DNA of 64,000 nucleotides from Alkaliphilus pronyensis (lineage in GTDB: Bacteria; Bacillota; Clostridia; Peptostreptococcales; Natronincolaceae): assembly GCF_009017275.1 (NCBI RefSeq), contig NZ_WBZC01000023.1:31393-95392 (forward strand), given 5' to 3'. The notes beneath the pieces are model-generated. The model was not told where the DNA came from and did not search any database. It saw only the letters and a program-made list of their open reading frames with translations. Made by a program: the position numbers and the translations under genes. Shown here piece by piece: positions 18,935 to 29,234 of this stretch; positions within the stretch are counted from its first letter, which is position 1; the number at the start of each line of letters is the position of its first letter.

Positions 18935-18980
18935 AAAACCCAGTGATAAGTATATGTATTAAATATAATTACTGGGTTTT
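18935..18980. terminator. Terminator between coaBC and priA
   Basis: AAAACCCAGT pairs with ACTGGGTTTT around a 26-base AT-rich loop, and on the minus strand a TTATTATTTTT tract follows. It lies 13 bases after the coaBC stop and probably ends the dapF-yicC-remA-gmk-rpoZ-coaBC run. Confidence 0.7.
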
Positions 18981-18992
18981 AAGCCATTAACT

Positions 18993-20180
18993 TTACAGAT
19001 CTAATATTTTATCTAATATTCTATGGGAAATATCTAACTTAGACATCTTATCAATTTTAATGATATTATAGCTGCTATCTATTAAATATACAGCATTTGT
19101 ATCTGACCCAAAGCCAGATCCCTCTTCAGTTAAGTCATTGGCTACAATTAAATCAAGATTCTTTTTAGCAACTTTAGCCTTTGCATATTCAATTATATTA
19201 TCTGTTTCTGCTGCAAAACCAATAATTTTTTTACTCCCCTTGTTTAAGCCTAACTCATATAATATGTCAGGGTTTCTAACAAGGTTAATTTGTAGAGGTC
19301 CTTCCTGCTTTTTAAGCTTGTTAATAGCTTTAATCTCTGGTCTATAGTCTGATACTGCTGCTGATTTTATTATAATTTCATTTTGCTTAAAGTGTTCCAT
19401 AACTCTATTATACATTTCTTCAGCTGAGGTAACTGAAATAACTTCAACACCAGCTGGTGCCTTTAAGGCTGTAGGTCCAGAGATAAGAGTAACATTAGCC
19501 CCACGGGACTTCGCTGCCTCTGATAAAGCATAGCCCATTTTACCTGTGGAACGATTTGAAAGAAACCTTACAGGGTCTATTGCCTCAATTGTAGGTCCTG
19601 CTGTAATTAATACATTCTTATTTATTAAGTCCTGTTTTGGAGCCATAGCATTAATTACAAATTCAATAATTCCATCCACCTCACAAAGCTTGCCTATACC
19701 AATATCTCCACAGGCTAAGCGACCTGATGCTGGAGAAATAAAGCCATACCCTAAATCCTCTAGTCTTTGAATATTTTGTTGAACTATAGTATTTTGATAC
19801 ATTATTGTGTTCATTGCAGGTGCAAAAACTACTTTTGCAGTTGATGCCATTATTGTAGTCGAAAGCATATCATCTGCAATTCCATTTGCAACTTTACCAA
19901 TTATGTTTGCAGTTGCTGGTGCAACTAGAATTAAATCTGCTTTTTGTGCAAGACTTATATGTTCAATTTCCCAATAACGAGGAGTTTCAAACATGTCCAT
20001 CATTACAGGATTCTGACTTAGAGCTTGAAATGTATGGGGAGCTACAAACTCTGAAGCCGATTTAGTTAGAATTACATCTACTGTAGCCCCAAGTTTCTTT
20101 AACCTGCTTACAATATCACAGGCCTTATAGGCGGCAATGCCTCCTGTCACTCCAACAACTATCTTTTTTCCCTTCAGCAT
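18993..20180 (-). CDS. coaBC: Bifunctional phosphopantothenoylcysteine synthetase/decarboxylase
   Basis: CoaBC performs two steps of coenzyme A synthesis. Residues 1-185 are the FMN-dependent decarboxylase with H74 and the substrate-clamping C157 (SGRLACGDIG) and the PAMN motif. Residues about 188-395 are the CTP-dependent synthetase with TAGPTIEAIDPVRFLSNRSTG and the dimer/nucleotide motif GFAAETDN. It follows rpoZ by 12 bases. Confidence 0.97.
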   Translation of the reverse strand: MLKGKKIVVGVTGGIAAYKACDIVSRLKKLGATVDVILTKSASEFVAPHTFQALSQNPVMMDMFETPRYWEIEHISLAQKADLILVAPATANIIGKVANGIADDMLSTTIMASTAKVVFAPAMNTIMYQNTIVQQNIQRLEDLGYGFISPASGRLACGDIGIGKLCEVDGIIEFVINAMAPKQDLINKNVLITAGPTIEAIDPVRFLSNRSTGKMGYALSEAAKSRGANVTLISGPTALKAPAGVEVISVTSAEEMYNRVMEHFKQNEIIIKSAAVSDYRPEIKAINKLKKQEGPLQINLVRNPDILYELGLNKGSKKIIGFAAETDNIIEYAKAKVAKKNLDLIVANDLTEEGSGFGSDTNAVYLIDSSYNIIKIDKMSKLDISHRILDKILDL

Positions 20181-20192
20181 CCCATCACCTTC

Positions 20193-20399
20193 TTATTTGA
20201 TTTCTTCCTCTATTCTTTTGTAGCTGATTTTCCCCTCATGTATTTCTTGTGTAGCTATAGAAACTGGTTTTTTTGAGTTTGGCTGAATTGACACTGACTC
20301 TCCATCTATAATTTGTCTTGCCCTTTTAGAAGCAGCCAATACCAAAGTATACCTACTATCTATACTTTTCATTAAATCATTTGTTGATGGATACAACAT
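20193..20399 (-). CDS. rpoZ: RNA polymerase omega subunit
   Basis: This 68-residue omega subunit aids RNA polymerase assembly. The core motif DSRYTLVLAASKRARQI is clear, as is the typical position between gmk and coaBC. The short length is normal for Firmicutes. Confidence 0.93.
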   Translation of the reverse strand: MLYPSTNDLMKSIDSRYTLVLAASKRARQIIDGESVSIQPNSKKPVSIATQEIHEGKISYKRIEEEIK

Positions 20400-20424
20400 T
20401 ATATACTCATCTCCTTTAATAAAG

Positions 20425-21024
20425 TTAAAATCTTAGTTTTATTTCTTCATGTACTCTTAAAACCTTGCAGTTTTCAGCTCTAATAATAGCCTCTATATCT
20501 GCTCTGGCTCTTTCTACATCATCATTTATAACAACATAATCATACTTAATAACCTGATTTATCTCTCCTCTTGCAGAGCCATAGCGGGTGTTTATATCCT
20601 CCTCTGTTTCTGTGCCTCTATTAATTATTCGACTTTTTAACTCCTGCAGGGAAGGGGGTAGAATAAAAACAAAAATACCCTCTGCAAATTTTTCTTTTAT
20701 TTGAAGAGCTCCTTCAATATCAATTTCTAGTAATACATCATTTCCCTTTTCAAGGTTTTCTATTACATACTTTTTGGGTGTCCCATAATAATTACCGTAG
20801 ACCTCTGCATATTCCAATAGCTGGTCATTATTAATCATATTTTTAAACCTATTATGATCTATAAAAAAGTAATTAACACCTTCTTCTTCTCCACTTCTTG
20901 GAGCCCTAGTTGTTGCTGAAATAGAAGCCATAATCTGTGGGTTTTTTTCAAGCAACCTTTTACATATTGTACCTTTTCCTGCCCCAGAAGGTCCAGAAAT
21001 CACTATTAGTAAGCCTTTTCCCAT
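20425..21024 (-). CDS. gmk: Guanylate kinase
   Basis: Gmk converts GMP to GDP with ATP. The 199-residue enzyme shows the P-loop SGPSGAGKGT (10-19), the GMP-binding TTRAPRSGEEEGVNYFFI segment and the lid region RGTETEEDINTR. It lies in the conserved yicC-remA-gmk-rpoZ order. Confidence 0.97.
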   Translation of the reverse strand: MGKGLLIVISGPSGAGKGTICKRLLEKNPQIMASISATTRAPRSGEEEGVNYFFIDHNRFKNMINNDQLLEYAEVYGNYYGTPKKYVIENLEKGNDVLLEIDIEGALQIKEKFAEGIFVFILPPSLQELKSRIINRGTETEEDINTRYGSARGEINQVIKYDYVVINDDVERARADIEAIIRAENCKVLRVHEEIKLRF

Positions 21025-21047
21025 AATATCTCCTCTTTCTAGTATTC

Positions 21048-21329
21048 CTACTCGCCAGCAATATTGGTCTCAGCTTCTTTGCTGTTATCCTTTGAGTTAA
21101 GTCTTTGGGCAACTGTTTCAGGTTGAACTGCTGATAAAACAACATGGTCACTATCGGTTATAATTACAGCCCGTGTTCTTCTACCATATGTTGCATCAAT
21201 CAGCATTCCTCTATCCCTTGCCTCTTGAATAATTCTTTTTATTGGTGCAGATTCTGGACTTACAATTGCAACTATACGATTACCCGAAACTATATTCCCA
21301 AAACCTATGTTTATTAGCTTAATATTCAT
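21048..21329 (-). CDS. remA: Extracellular matrix regulator RemA (DUF370)
   Basis: RemA is a small DNA-binding protein that in B. subtilis activates biofilm matrix and osmoprotection genes. The start [22 protein letters not shown] and the central arginine-rich [20 protein letters not shown] are diagnostic. At 93 residues it is a full RemA with a slightly acidic tail. The genomic position between yicC and gmk is classical. Confidence 0.94.
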   Translation of the reverse strand: MNIKLINIGFGNIVSGNRIVAIVSPESAPIKRIIQEARDRGMLIDATYGRRTRAVIITDSDHVVLSAVQPETVAQRLNSKDNSKEAETNIAGE

Positions 21330-21340
21330 TTGTATGCCTC

Positions 21341-22222
21341 CTACTCAATATTTTGAACCTGTTCACGCATTTTTTCTAACTCACTTTTTATATTAACTAC
21401 TATATTGGTAATAGTTAAATCATTCGCCTTAGAGCCAATAGTGTTTACCTCTCTGTTCATTTCCTGAATAAGAAAGTCCAGCTTTCTACCAATAGAATCA
21501 TCTTCACCCATAGCCTTTTTAAACTGCTTAATATGACTGTAAAACCTTACTATTTCCTCTGTTATGCTGCTTTTATCAGCAAAAACTGCTACCTCCATAA
21601 GAATACGATTATCATCAAAGTCAAATCCATCATCTAGTATTTCGTTAATTCTGTCGGTTAGCTTCTGTCTATACTCGTTAACTATTAATGGACTTCTTTC
21701 TTCAATATCCTTAATCATGCTATTAATAATATCTAATCTCCTAATAATATCATTATAAAGCTGCTGTCCCTCTATATTTCTCATTTCCATAAGTCTATTA
21801 AGGGCCATTACTAAAGCCTCTTCCAAGCAGCTCCAAATCTCGTCTTCGTCGTCTTCAACCTTCTCAACTTTTAGAACATCAGGAAATTTAGATATTACAG
21901 ATGTTGTTAAATCATTATCTATCCCTAAGCTTTCGCTTATTGCTTCTAAGGCAGTGTAGTATTGTTGTGCTAAGGCTATATCAGGAGTTATTTTTACATC
22001 TGATTCTCCAAGGCTTTCCGCATTAACATAAACCTCTACCCTTCCTCTTTTTACTTCCTCTTTTATTTTTTGTCTTATTTTTTCCTCTAAATATGTAAAT
22101 ATTTTAGGCATTTTTATAGATGTATCCATATAACGATGATTCAAAGATTTAAGTTCAACAATAAATTTTTTCTGTGGGGATTGTGCTTCTCCTCTACCAA
22201 AGCCTGTCATGCTTTTCACCAT
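21341..22222 (-). CDS. yicC: YicC family endoribonuclease
   Basis: This is a YicC/YloC family protein, reported as an endoribonuclease in bacteria. The start is taken at the ATG at 22222 ([12 protein letters not shown]) because GGAGGGTGATAAAT precedes it; an upstream start at 22252 would add an unlikely leader. The C-terminal DUF1732 part has [19 protein letters not shown], including the conserved EMxRExNTIGSK motif. It is 293 residues long. Confidence 0.92.
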   Translation of the reverse strand: MVKSMTGFGRGEAQSPQKKFIVELKSLNHRYMDTSIKMPKIFTYLEEKIRQKIKEEVKRGRVEVYVNAESLGESDVKITPDIALAQQYYTALEAISESLGIDNDLTTSVISKFPDVLKVEKVEDDEDEIWSCLEEALVMALNRLMEMRNIEGQQLYNDIIRRLDIINSMIKDIEERSPLIVNEYRQKLTDRINEILDDGFDFDDNRILMEVAVFADKSSITEEIVRFYSHIKQFKKAMGEDDSIGRKLDFLIQEMNREVNTIGSKANDLTITNIVVNIKSELEKMREQVQNIE

Positions 22223-22267
22223 ATTTATCACCCTCCATTTACTAAAAAGCAAGCCTATATATTTTGT

Positions 22268-23119
22268 TTAGTTCTTAAGATAATATATACCTTCACAGAT
22301 GGTTTCTGCAGGTCCCTCCATCTCCATATTACCGTCATTGCTTATACTAATAAATAGTTTACCTCCATCAATAGTTACCTCAATCCAATTATCTACCATT
22401 CCTAATAAATACGCAACACCACATACACTAGTAACACCTGTTCCACAAGCAAGGGTATAGCCAGCTCCCCGTTCCCAGGTTTTTACTGAGATTGCAGCTC
22501 TATTGTGTATTTTAGCGAAATTAACATTTGTCTTTTCAGGGAATATTTCTAATCCTTCTATTATTGGCCCAAAATGCTTTACAGCTTCATCATTTAACTC
22601 CTCAGTAAATATAATGGTATGAGGTACACCCATTAACACTGAAGAAATCTGAAATTCTCTACCCTCCACCACTATTTTTTTATTGATGTAATTATCACCA
22701 TTGTAGGCAACTGGTATAGCTTCTGGCTTTAGTAGCATTTTACCCATGTAAACCTTAACAAAGCTAACCTTACCATCAGCTGTCTTAGTATTTACAGTTA
22801 AAAGTCCTGCTTTAGTTTGTATCTTAAAAATCTCTTTTTTAACTATTTTTTCATCATATACGTATTTAGCAAAGCATCTAATTCCATTACCACACATACT
22901 TGCCAAAGACCCATCCCTATTAAAATATATCATTTTAACAGAAGCATTTTTATCCTCTGGAGAAGCTACTATCATCATTCCATCTCCTCCAATACCAAAG
23001 TTACGGTGGCAAGCTTCAATAGCTAATCTGCTAAAATCCTTGGGGTATGGAAAGTCATTGTAGTTTATGACAATAAAATCATTACCTGTTCCATGCATTT
23101 TCTTAAAAGGAATTTTCAT
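22268..23119 (-). CDS. dapF: Diaminopimelate epimerase
   Basis: DapF converts LL- to meso-diaminopimelate for lysine and peptidoglycan synthesis without a cofactor. The catalytic cysteine pair is seen as C76 (MCGNGIRC) and C225 (ACGTGVTS). The N-terminal MHGTGNDFIVI is typical. It is 283 residues long. It lies first in the minus-strand run, divergent from rqcH across a 230-bp AT-rich promoter region. Confidence 0.97.
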   Translation of the reverse strand: MKIPFKKMHGTGNDFIVINYNDFPYPKDFSRLAIEACHRNFGIGGDGMMIVASPEDKNASVKMIYFNRDGSLASMCGNGIRCFAKYVYDEKIVKKEIFKIQTKAGLLTVNTKTADGKVSFVKVYMGKMLLKPEAIPVAYNGDNYINKKIVVEGREFQISSVLMGVPHTIIFTEELNDEAVKHFGPIIEGLEIFPEKTNVNFAKIHNRAAISVKTWERGAGYTLACGTGVTSVCGVAYLLGMVDNWIEVTIDGGKLFISISNDGNMEMEGPAETICEGIYYLKN

Positions 23120-23350
23120 TATATCACCCTCTACTCAATTTTACTTATTAAAGTAGTAATTCTCACCTTTTTCGTGTATGATTGTATTATTGTATAATAA
23201 ATATATTATTATCACAATGTTTAATATATTAAAGGATAAAGTAGGATTTTTATTTTATTCAATATGAATAAATAATTTCCTTCTATTTATTACATTATAT
23301 TAACAATTATCTTTTTTGCCAAACAGCTGTATTATTAGGAGGTATTTTTA

Positions 23351-25123
23351 ATGGCATTAGATGGTCTAGTAGTTGCTTCTATTGTACATGAGTTTAATAG
23401 TGCTTTAGTTGGAGGAAAAATTGAAAAGGTGTATCAGCCTGAAATAGATGAGCTTACATTACTTGTTCGTAGCAACGGAAATAATTATCGACTTTTACTA
23501 TCAGTGAATAGTAATTTCCCTAGAGCCCACATAAGTAACATAAGCAAGGTTAATCCAGATACACCCCCTAGCTTTTGTATGCTTCTTAGAAAGCATCTGC
23601 AAAACGGAAGAATAACTAAAATCTCTCAGCCCAATATGGAAAGAATAATTATTCTTCAAGTTGAAACTTTAGATGAGTTAAATCTACTAAAGGTAAAGCA
23701 CCTTATTATAGAAATAATGGGAAAGCATAGTAATATTATATTGGTTGATGAAGAAACAAATAAAATTATTGATTCAATTAAAAGGATATCACTGGATATT
23801 AGTAGACATAGGCAAGTATTACCTGGTCTTACCTATAGGATGCCACCTTCTCAGGAGAAGAAGAATCCTCAGCTAATTAACTCTATTGAAGCCTTTAATG
23901 AATCCCTTCCAGAGGATGCTAAGATAAACATTCATAAGGGATTATACTATTCCTTTACTGGTTTATCTCCCTTGATAGCTGCCGAGATATGCTTCCGAAG
24001 CCAAGTAGAAAACAACACTCCTATTTTAGCCTTAACTCCAGAGGATTTAAATAGATTGTACAATAGCTTTAAGGATGTAATAGCTGTTACTACTAAAAAC
24101 AGCTATAATTACAATATATATATTGACGAAGCAAATGAAAAATTCATTGATTTTAGCTGTGTAAACCTTACACACCTTTCTATTTATAGCTACCAGAAAT
24201 ATGACACCGCAAGTGATATGCTGGAGAACTATTATAGGGTACGAGATACCAAGGATAGAATAAAGCAAAAATCTCAGGATTTAAGAAAAAATCTACAGAT
24301 TAAGCTGGATCGACTTAATCAAAAGCTTAATAACTTAAGAAAGGATTTAAGTAAAGCAGAAAAGGCTGAGGAATATAAAATTAAGGGTGATTTAATCACA
24401 TCTAACCTTCACCTAATTAAGGATAGGGAAGAAAGCATTACTATTGTTAATTATTACGACCCTAACCTTAGTGAAGTAACGGTTCAATTGGATAAAAAGC
24501 TTACTGCTTCACAAAATGCACAAAAATATTATAAGCAATATAATAAATATAAGACTGCCTTAATAGAGGTTGCCCATCAAGTTGAAATTACTAAAGAGGA
24601 AATATCATATATTGAGGAAGTATTTTTAAGCATTGAAAATTCAACAAATTATACTGATCTTGAGGAAATACAAAATGAACTTATTGAAACTGGTTATGTT
24701 AAGTCACGGGGAAAAAGCCAAAACAAGAAAAAAGCTCAAAAAAAATCAGGATTTCTACGATTTTTATCCTCCGATGGCTTTGAAATACTTGTAGGAAAAA
24801 ACAATCATCAAAACGATGAGATAACCTTCAAGGTATCTTCCAAAAATGATTTATGGCTTCATGTAAAGGATTTAGCTGGCTCCCATACAATTCTTAAGGT
24901 AAAGGATGGAGAATACTCAAACACTGCACTATTGGAGGCTGCAACCTTAGCGGCATATTATAGCAAGGGTAAAAATTCAACTAAGGTGGCTGTTGATTAT
25001 ACACAGCGAAAGAATGTTAAAAAGCCATCGGGGGCTAAGCCTGGCATGGTAATATATGATAACTATCAAACTATATATGTAGATGCTTTGACTAAGGAGC
25101 TTAAAGGAATAAAAGAAATATAG
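23351..25123 (+). CDS. rqcH: Ribosome quality control factor RqcH (NFACT family)
   Basis: RqcH binds stalled 50S subunits and directs C-terminal alanine tailing of nascent chains. The 590-residue protein begins MALDGLVVASIVHEFNSALVGGKI (NFACT-N). It has a long charged coiled coil (about 290-460) and a C-terminal NFACT-R domain with GFEILVGKNNHQND and DLWLHVKDLAGSH. These proteins were formerly annotated as fibronectin-binding (FbpA). It has its own ribosome site (AGGAGGTATTTTTA). Confidence 0.95.
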   Translation: MALDGLVVASIVHEFNSALVGGKIEKVYQPEIDELTLLVRSNGNNYRLLLSVNSNFPRAHISNISKVNPDTPPSFCMLLRKHLQNGRITKISQPNMERIIILQVETLDELNLLKVKHLIIEIMGKHSNIILVDEETNKIIDSIKRISLDISRHRQVLPGLTYRMPPSQEKKNPQLINSIEAFNESLPEDAKINIHKGLYYSFTGLSPLIAAEICFRSQVENNTPILALTPEDLNRLYNSFKDVIAVTTKNSYNYNIYIDEANEKFIDFSCVNLTHLSIYSYQKYDTASDMLENYYRVRDTKDRIKQKSQDLRKNLQIKLDRLNQKLNNLRKDLSKAEKAEEYKIKGDLITSNLHLIKDREESITIVNYYDPNLSEVTVQLDKKLTASQNAQKYYKQYNKYKTALIEVAHQVEITKEEISYIEEVFLSIENSTNYTDLEEIQNELIETGYVKSRGKSQNKKKAQKKSGFLRFLSSDGFEILVGKNNHQNDEITFKVSSKNDLWLHVKDLAGSHTILKVKDGEYSNTALLEAATLAAYYSKGKNSTKVAVDYTQRKNVKKPSGAKPGMVIYDNYQTIYVDALTKELKGIKEI

Positions 25124-25130
25124 CAGCTAA

Positions 25131-25177
25131 AAAAGTCCCCCCTTCAATATTACTTCCATGAAGGGGGGACTTTTTTT
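25131..25177. terminator. Bidirectional terminator between rqcH and uraA
   Basis: AAAAGTCCCCCCTTCA pairs with TGAAGGGGGGACTTTTTTT. The perfect 15-bp stem lies 8 bases after the rqcH stop and just past the convergent uraA stop, so it can serve both genes. Confidence 0.92.
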
Positions 25178-25185
25178 AGTTTTCT

Positions 25186-26448
25186 TTATCTTTCTGGTAA
25201 CAGCTTATTAGCCAGTATACCAACGATGGCAGCTAAGCTAAGACCTGCTAATTCAATATTATCTCTTATAGGTATACCACCTATGGGATTTCCAGCTCCA
25301 TCGGTAGCCATTGCTGTCCCAATACCTATAACAAGTATTAATGCTGCTATTAGTAAATTTCTGCTATTTGCAAAATCTATTCTTGCTTCTACTATTGTTC
25401 TCATACCTATACTAGCTATCATTCCGAAAAGAACTATACTTATTCCTCCCATAACTGCAACTGGGATTGATTGAAGAATTACTGCAAATTTCCCTATAAA
25501 GCTTAACCCTACAGTAACAAAAGCTGCCAGTTGTATTATGGAGGGCTCATATACCTTTGTAACGGCTAATACCCCTGTGTTTTCACCGTAGGTAGTATTG
25601 GCAGGTCCTCCAACAAAGCCAGCAAGCATTGTTGCAACTCCGTCTCCCAATAAGGTTCTATGGAGTCCAGGATTTTTAAAGAAATCTTTACCTACAACAG
25701 CACCATTTGTAGTAATATCTCCGATATGCTCCATAAATACAACCAGTACAATTGGTGCTATCATTAATATAGCTGCTATATCAAACTTTGGCATGGTAAA
25801 GGCTGGTATAGCCAATAGCTTTGCATCTCCCAGGTTTTTAGCTAGCTCTACCAATTGTATCTCACCTAATAGAATTGCAGCCAAGTATCCTACAGATACA
25901 CCTATTAAAATAGGAAGCAATTTAACAAAGCCCTTTGCATAAAGGGAAACCACTAAAACAGATACTAAAACTATAGAAGCCAATAGCCAGTTGCTTGAGG
26001 CCATACTAATTGCTACTGGGCTTAGATTAAGTCCAATTACTACAATCATTGGTCCAGTTACTATTGGTGGAAAGAAGGATTTCACAGTATCTATTCCAAA
26101 TATTTTTACGCAGGCAGACAATAAAACATATAAAAGTCCCGCAACAATTATTCCACCTTGTGCATATTGTAGGCTGCCAAAGCTCTCTTTAACAGCTAAT
26201 ATTACAGGTATGAATGCAAAGCTAGAGCCAAGAAAAACTGGAACCTGTCCTTTTGTAATTAAGTGAAAAAGAAGGGTTCCAACACCTGCTGCAAACAAAG
26301 CTACAGCTGGATTTAAGCCAGTAATCATTGGTACTAAAACTGTTGCTCCAAACATTGCCAAAACATGTTGTACTGCTAAAACCAGTTTTCTTGATGGTTG
26401 TATAGCCTTTAAATCTGTTATTTCTTCCTGTAATTCCTTTTTTGTCAT
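25186..26448 (-). CDS. uraA: Uracil permease (NCS2 family)
   Basis: This uracil:proton symporter in the cytoplasmic membrane has 420 residues and a 14-helix NAT/NCS2 fold. It shows VLAVQHVLAMFGATVLVP at the N terminus, the substrate-site segment VFMEHIGDITTNGAVVGKDF and FVGGPANTTYGENTGV. It follows pyrR, and a PyrR-binding-type hairpin overlaps its ribosome site, matching its role in uracil uptake. Confidence 0.95.
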   Translation of the reverse strand: MTKKELQEEITDLKAIQPSRKLVLAVQHVLAMFGATVLVPMITGLNPAVALFAAGVGTLLFHLITKGQVPVFLGSSFAFIPVILAVKESFGSLQYAQGGIIVAGLLYVLLSACVKIFGIDTVKSFFPPIVTGPMIVVIGLNLSPVAISMASSNWLLASIVLVSVLVVSLYAKGFVKLLPILIGVSVGYLAAILLGEIQLVELAKNLGDAKLLAIPAFTMPKFDIAAILMIAPIVLVVFMEHIGDITTNGAVVGKDFFKNPGLHRTLLGDGVATMLAGFVGGPANTTYGENTGVLAVTKVYEPSIIQLAAFVTVGLSFIGKFAVILQSIPVAVMGGISIVLFGMIASIGMRTIVEARIDFANSRNLLIAALILVIGIGTAMATDGAGNPIGGIPIRDNIELAGLSLAAIVGILANKLLPER

Positions 26449-26466
26449 TTGAATTCCTCCCTTTTT

Positions 26467-26483
26467 CAGTCTCTCAGGACTGG
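26467..26483 (-). promoter_or_regulatory. PyrR-binding RNA loop upstream of uraA
   Basis: On the minus strand CCAGTCCTGAGAGACTG forms a short hairpin with the conserved PyrR-recognition bases (AGTCC, then GAGA/GACTG). It is followed after AAAAAG by the uraA ribosome site GGGAGG. No terminator stem is evident here, so translational control through occlusion of the ribosome site is more likely than attenuation. That mode is an inference. Confidence 0.7.
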
Positions 26484-26503
26484 TTTAAAAGCTTAATTGA
26501 TAG

Positions 26504-27180
<677 letters not shown>

Positions 27181-27274
27181 CAATTGAACTAAGTATATCA
27201 CACACTCTTATTTATGTCTATTATTTAATTATATTTTTTCGACAAATTTCATATTTTATTCATATTTACATTAA

Positions 27275-28588
27275 TTATATTTCTTTAAGGTCCTTAACAT
27301 TACTCATATATATTGTTATGCATATCATTATTATTCCAGAGACCATTGGTAGCAGCCATGGACTTATTGAGTCTACCAATGCACCAGCAACAATAGCACC
27401 TATTGGTGATAACGCCATACCTAATGTTCCCAGTGTGCCAGTAACTCTGCCCCTCATATCATCTGGTATTAGCCTCTGTAATGTTACATTAACAGGGACA
27501 TTAATGAAGATTGCAGCTACAGCCATCATTAAATATAAAATAGTCAGTATTATTAAATACTGTGTATTATTTAATACTATAAATATCTCGGAGGTTAACA
27601 ATCCAACTATAAAAATTGCTACAGAAAAGGTTGATAAACATATTAATATTCTTTTAATATTATTTTTAACTTCAGGTAAAATAGACAACACAATGGACGC
27701 CATTAGCATTCCTATAGGAAACATCATATTTAATATACCAAATTGCTGTGACGAGAAGCCCCACACTTCATTTACTATGTAAGGTACGGGAACCGAAAGC
27801 CCCATCATTATTAGCATATTAAAAAACACTACAAAGGAGCCTAATACCATAAGCCATTTTTGTGTTGCTATATATCTAAGCCCATCCATTAAATCAGTAA
27901 AAAATCTGTTATTCTTAGCTTTATCATTCTCCTTCTTATTGCTGGTTTTTGACTCTCCATTAATTCTATCCCGTACCTTAAAATCAATAAATGCTTCAGA
28001 AATACCAGATATAATAAAGGACAAGCCATTAACCAAAAGAAATAGCCTTATATCTATTAATGCATAAACCAAACCACCAATGAATGGACCTGCTATTGAG
28101 GCCAATGATGAAATTGTATGACTTAAGGAGTTAATACGAGTTAGGTTTTCATCGTCTACAAGATTGGGTATTGATGCAGCTAAAGGGGTATTGAAAAAAA
28201 CATTACATGTAGATAATAAAAAGGTTGTTATGTATATATAGCTTAAACTTAATTCATCAATTAAGCTTGCAGCTAGTAGTCCAAGCACCACAACCCCACT
28301 TAAGACATCTAATAACACAACCATTTTTTTTCTGTCAAATCTATCAGCAATTACTCCAGAAATTGGCCCAAAAAGTACACCAGGCAAAGTTCCTAATGCT
28401 AAGGTCAGCGAAAAATTTAAGCCTGATCCAGTTACAGATAATATATAAAGACTTATTGCAAAGCTATAAATTCTACTGCCAAATAGAGAAACAAGCTGTC
28501 CTAGCGAAATTAAAATTATATTTTTCTTTACAATTTCCTTAACAGCTATCTTCTCCTCTATTTCATTTTTTTTTAGCGTATTCTCCAA
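27275..28588 (-). CDS. MFS efflux transporter (EntS/Mef-like)
   Basis: This 437-residue, 12-helix major facilitator carries the loop 2-3 motif GVIADRFDRKKMV. A central hydrophilic loop rich in Lys/Asn/Glu (about 205-225) divides the two halves. It belongs to the proton-driven drug or siderophore exporter group (MFS_3/EntS-like). The TTG start at 28588 has GGGTG nine bases upstream. It stands alone, and an unusual distant inverted repeat (28619/28686) lies in its leader. The substrate cannot be told from sequence. Confidence 0.85.
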   Translation of the reverse strand: MENTLKKNEIEEKIAVKEIVKKNIILISLGQLVSLFGSRIYSFAISLYILSVTGSGLNFSLTLALGTLPGVLFGPISGVIADRFDRKKMVVLLDVLSGVVVLGLLAASLIDELSLSYIYITTFLLSTCNVFFNTPLAASIPNLVDDENLTRINSLSHTISSLASIAGPFIGGLVYALIDIRLFLLVNGLSFIISGISEAFIDFKVRDRINGESKTSNKKENDKAKNNRFFTDLMDGLRYIATQKWLMVLGSFVVFFNMLIMMGLSVPVPYIVNEVWGFSSQQFGILNMMFPIGMLMASIVLSILPEVKNNIKRILICLSTFSVAIFIVGLLTSEIFIVLNNTQYLIILTILYLMMAVAAIFINVPVNVTLQRLIPDDMRGRVTGTLGTLGMALSPIGAIVAGALVDSISPWLLPMVSGIIMICITIYMSNVKDLKEI

Positions 28589-28618
28589 TATACATCACAC
28601 CCTTCTATAAAAAAAATC

Positions 28619-28695
28619 ATAACCCTAAATTGTTAATTAAATATACACTAAATACCAATTAATCACACATGTTTATATCAAACATAGGGTTATGA
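28619..28695. other. Long-range inverted repeat upstream of the MFS gene
   Basis: CATAACCCTA at 28619 is matched by TAGGGTTATG ending at 28695, with a 57-base AT-rich spacer between. It lies directly upstream of the MFS start on the minus strand and could form a leader hairpin or hold paired operator half-sites. Confidence 0.4.
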
Positions 28696-28749
28696 AAACT
28701 TGATTTTTATTTAATTTTGGGAGGAAAGAAATCATTCAATATAAAATTT

Positions 28750-28875
28750 ATCTCAGCGGCGTTACTAACACTCCGCTTCTTAAGCGGGAGATAAGTGCCG
28801 CCAAGCTTCGAAATAAGGGCAACTAGAGTTCAGGTGAAGTTAAAACTCCATCTGAACTAAGTTTTCTTTATAACT
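28750..28875 (-). repeat. Structured ~125-bp repeat (copy B)
   Basis: This is a second copy of the element at 11964-12090. About ten substitutions or single-base gaps are visible, several of them in the TTCAG hairpin. Unlike copy A it lies in a true intergenic space, between the MFS gene and the peptide gene. No transposase is nearby. Confidence 0.65.
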
Positions 28876-29012
28876 CTACTTCAACAGAAAATACACGTGG
28901 AAAATCACTTTCTCTTTAAAAGGATATAATACTATGTAATTAATCTACTTGTTGAATTGTAATATACATCTTTAAGCTTACTATAAAAATAATAGAGTAT
29001 TATGCACTAAAA

Positions 29013-29141
29013 CTAAGCAAAAACCTCAATGCTATATATTCTTGGTATATCCTCACTTGCAGCATGATAAAATGCTTTATTAAAATGTGAAAATGTTAGC
29101 AAGAATATAAAAAGTATTACAAAAGTTAATTTTTTTACCAT
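29013..29141 (-). CDS. Small secreted propeptide, candidate signalling peptide
   Basis: This 42-residue ORF has a strong ribosome site (AAGGAGGAG, 7 bases upstream). It starts MVKKLTFVILFIFLLTFSHF, a basic head and hydrophobic core typical of a Sec signal peptide. The polar tail SEDIPRIYSIEVFA then ends the protein. It is divergent from, and only 93 bp away from, the XRE-TPR regulator at 29235. This architecture matches Phr/PapR/NprX-type pheromone precursors, but the mature peptide and the function are inference. Confidence 0.6.
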   Translation of the reverse strand: MVKKLTFVILFIFLLTFSHFNKAFYHAASEDIPRIYSIEVFA

Positions 29142-29234
29142 TTACGCTCCTCCTTTACATTTTATAACTATTATAGTATAATTTGATACATATGAAAACC
29201 AGAATAAATTACGTATTGTTAGGAGTTGACAAAA

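Noticed and set aside
27318..27782. 154-codon plus-strand ORF inside the MFS gene
   Set aside because: It is exactly antisense to a clear 12-helix transporter, has no ribosome site and has a composition mirroring the opposite frame.
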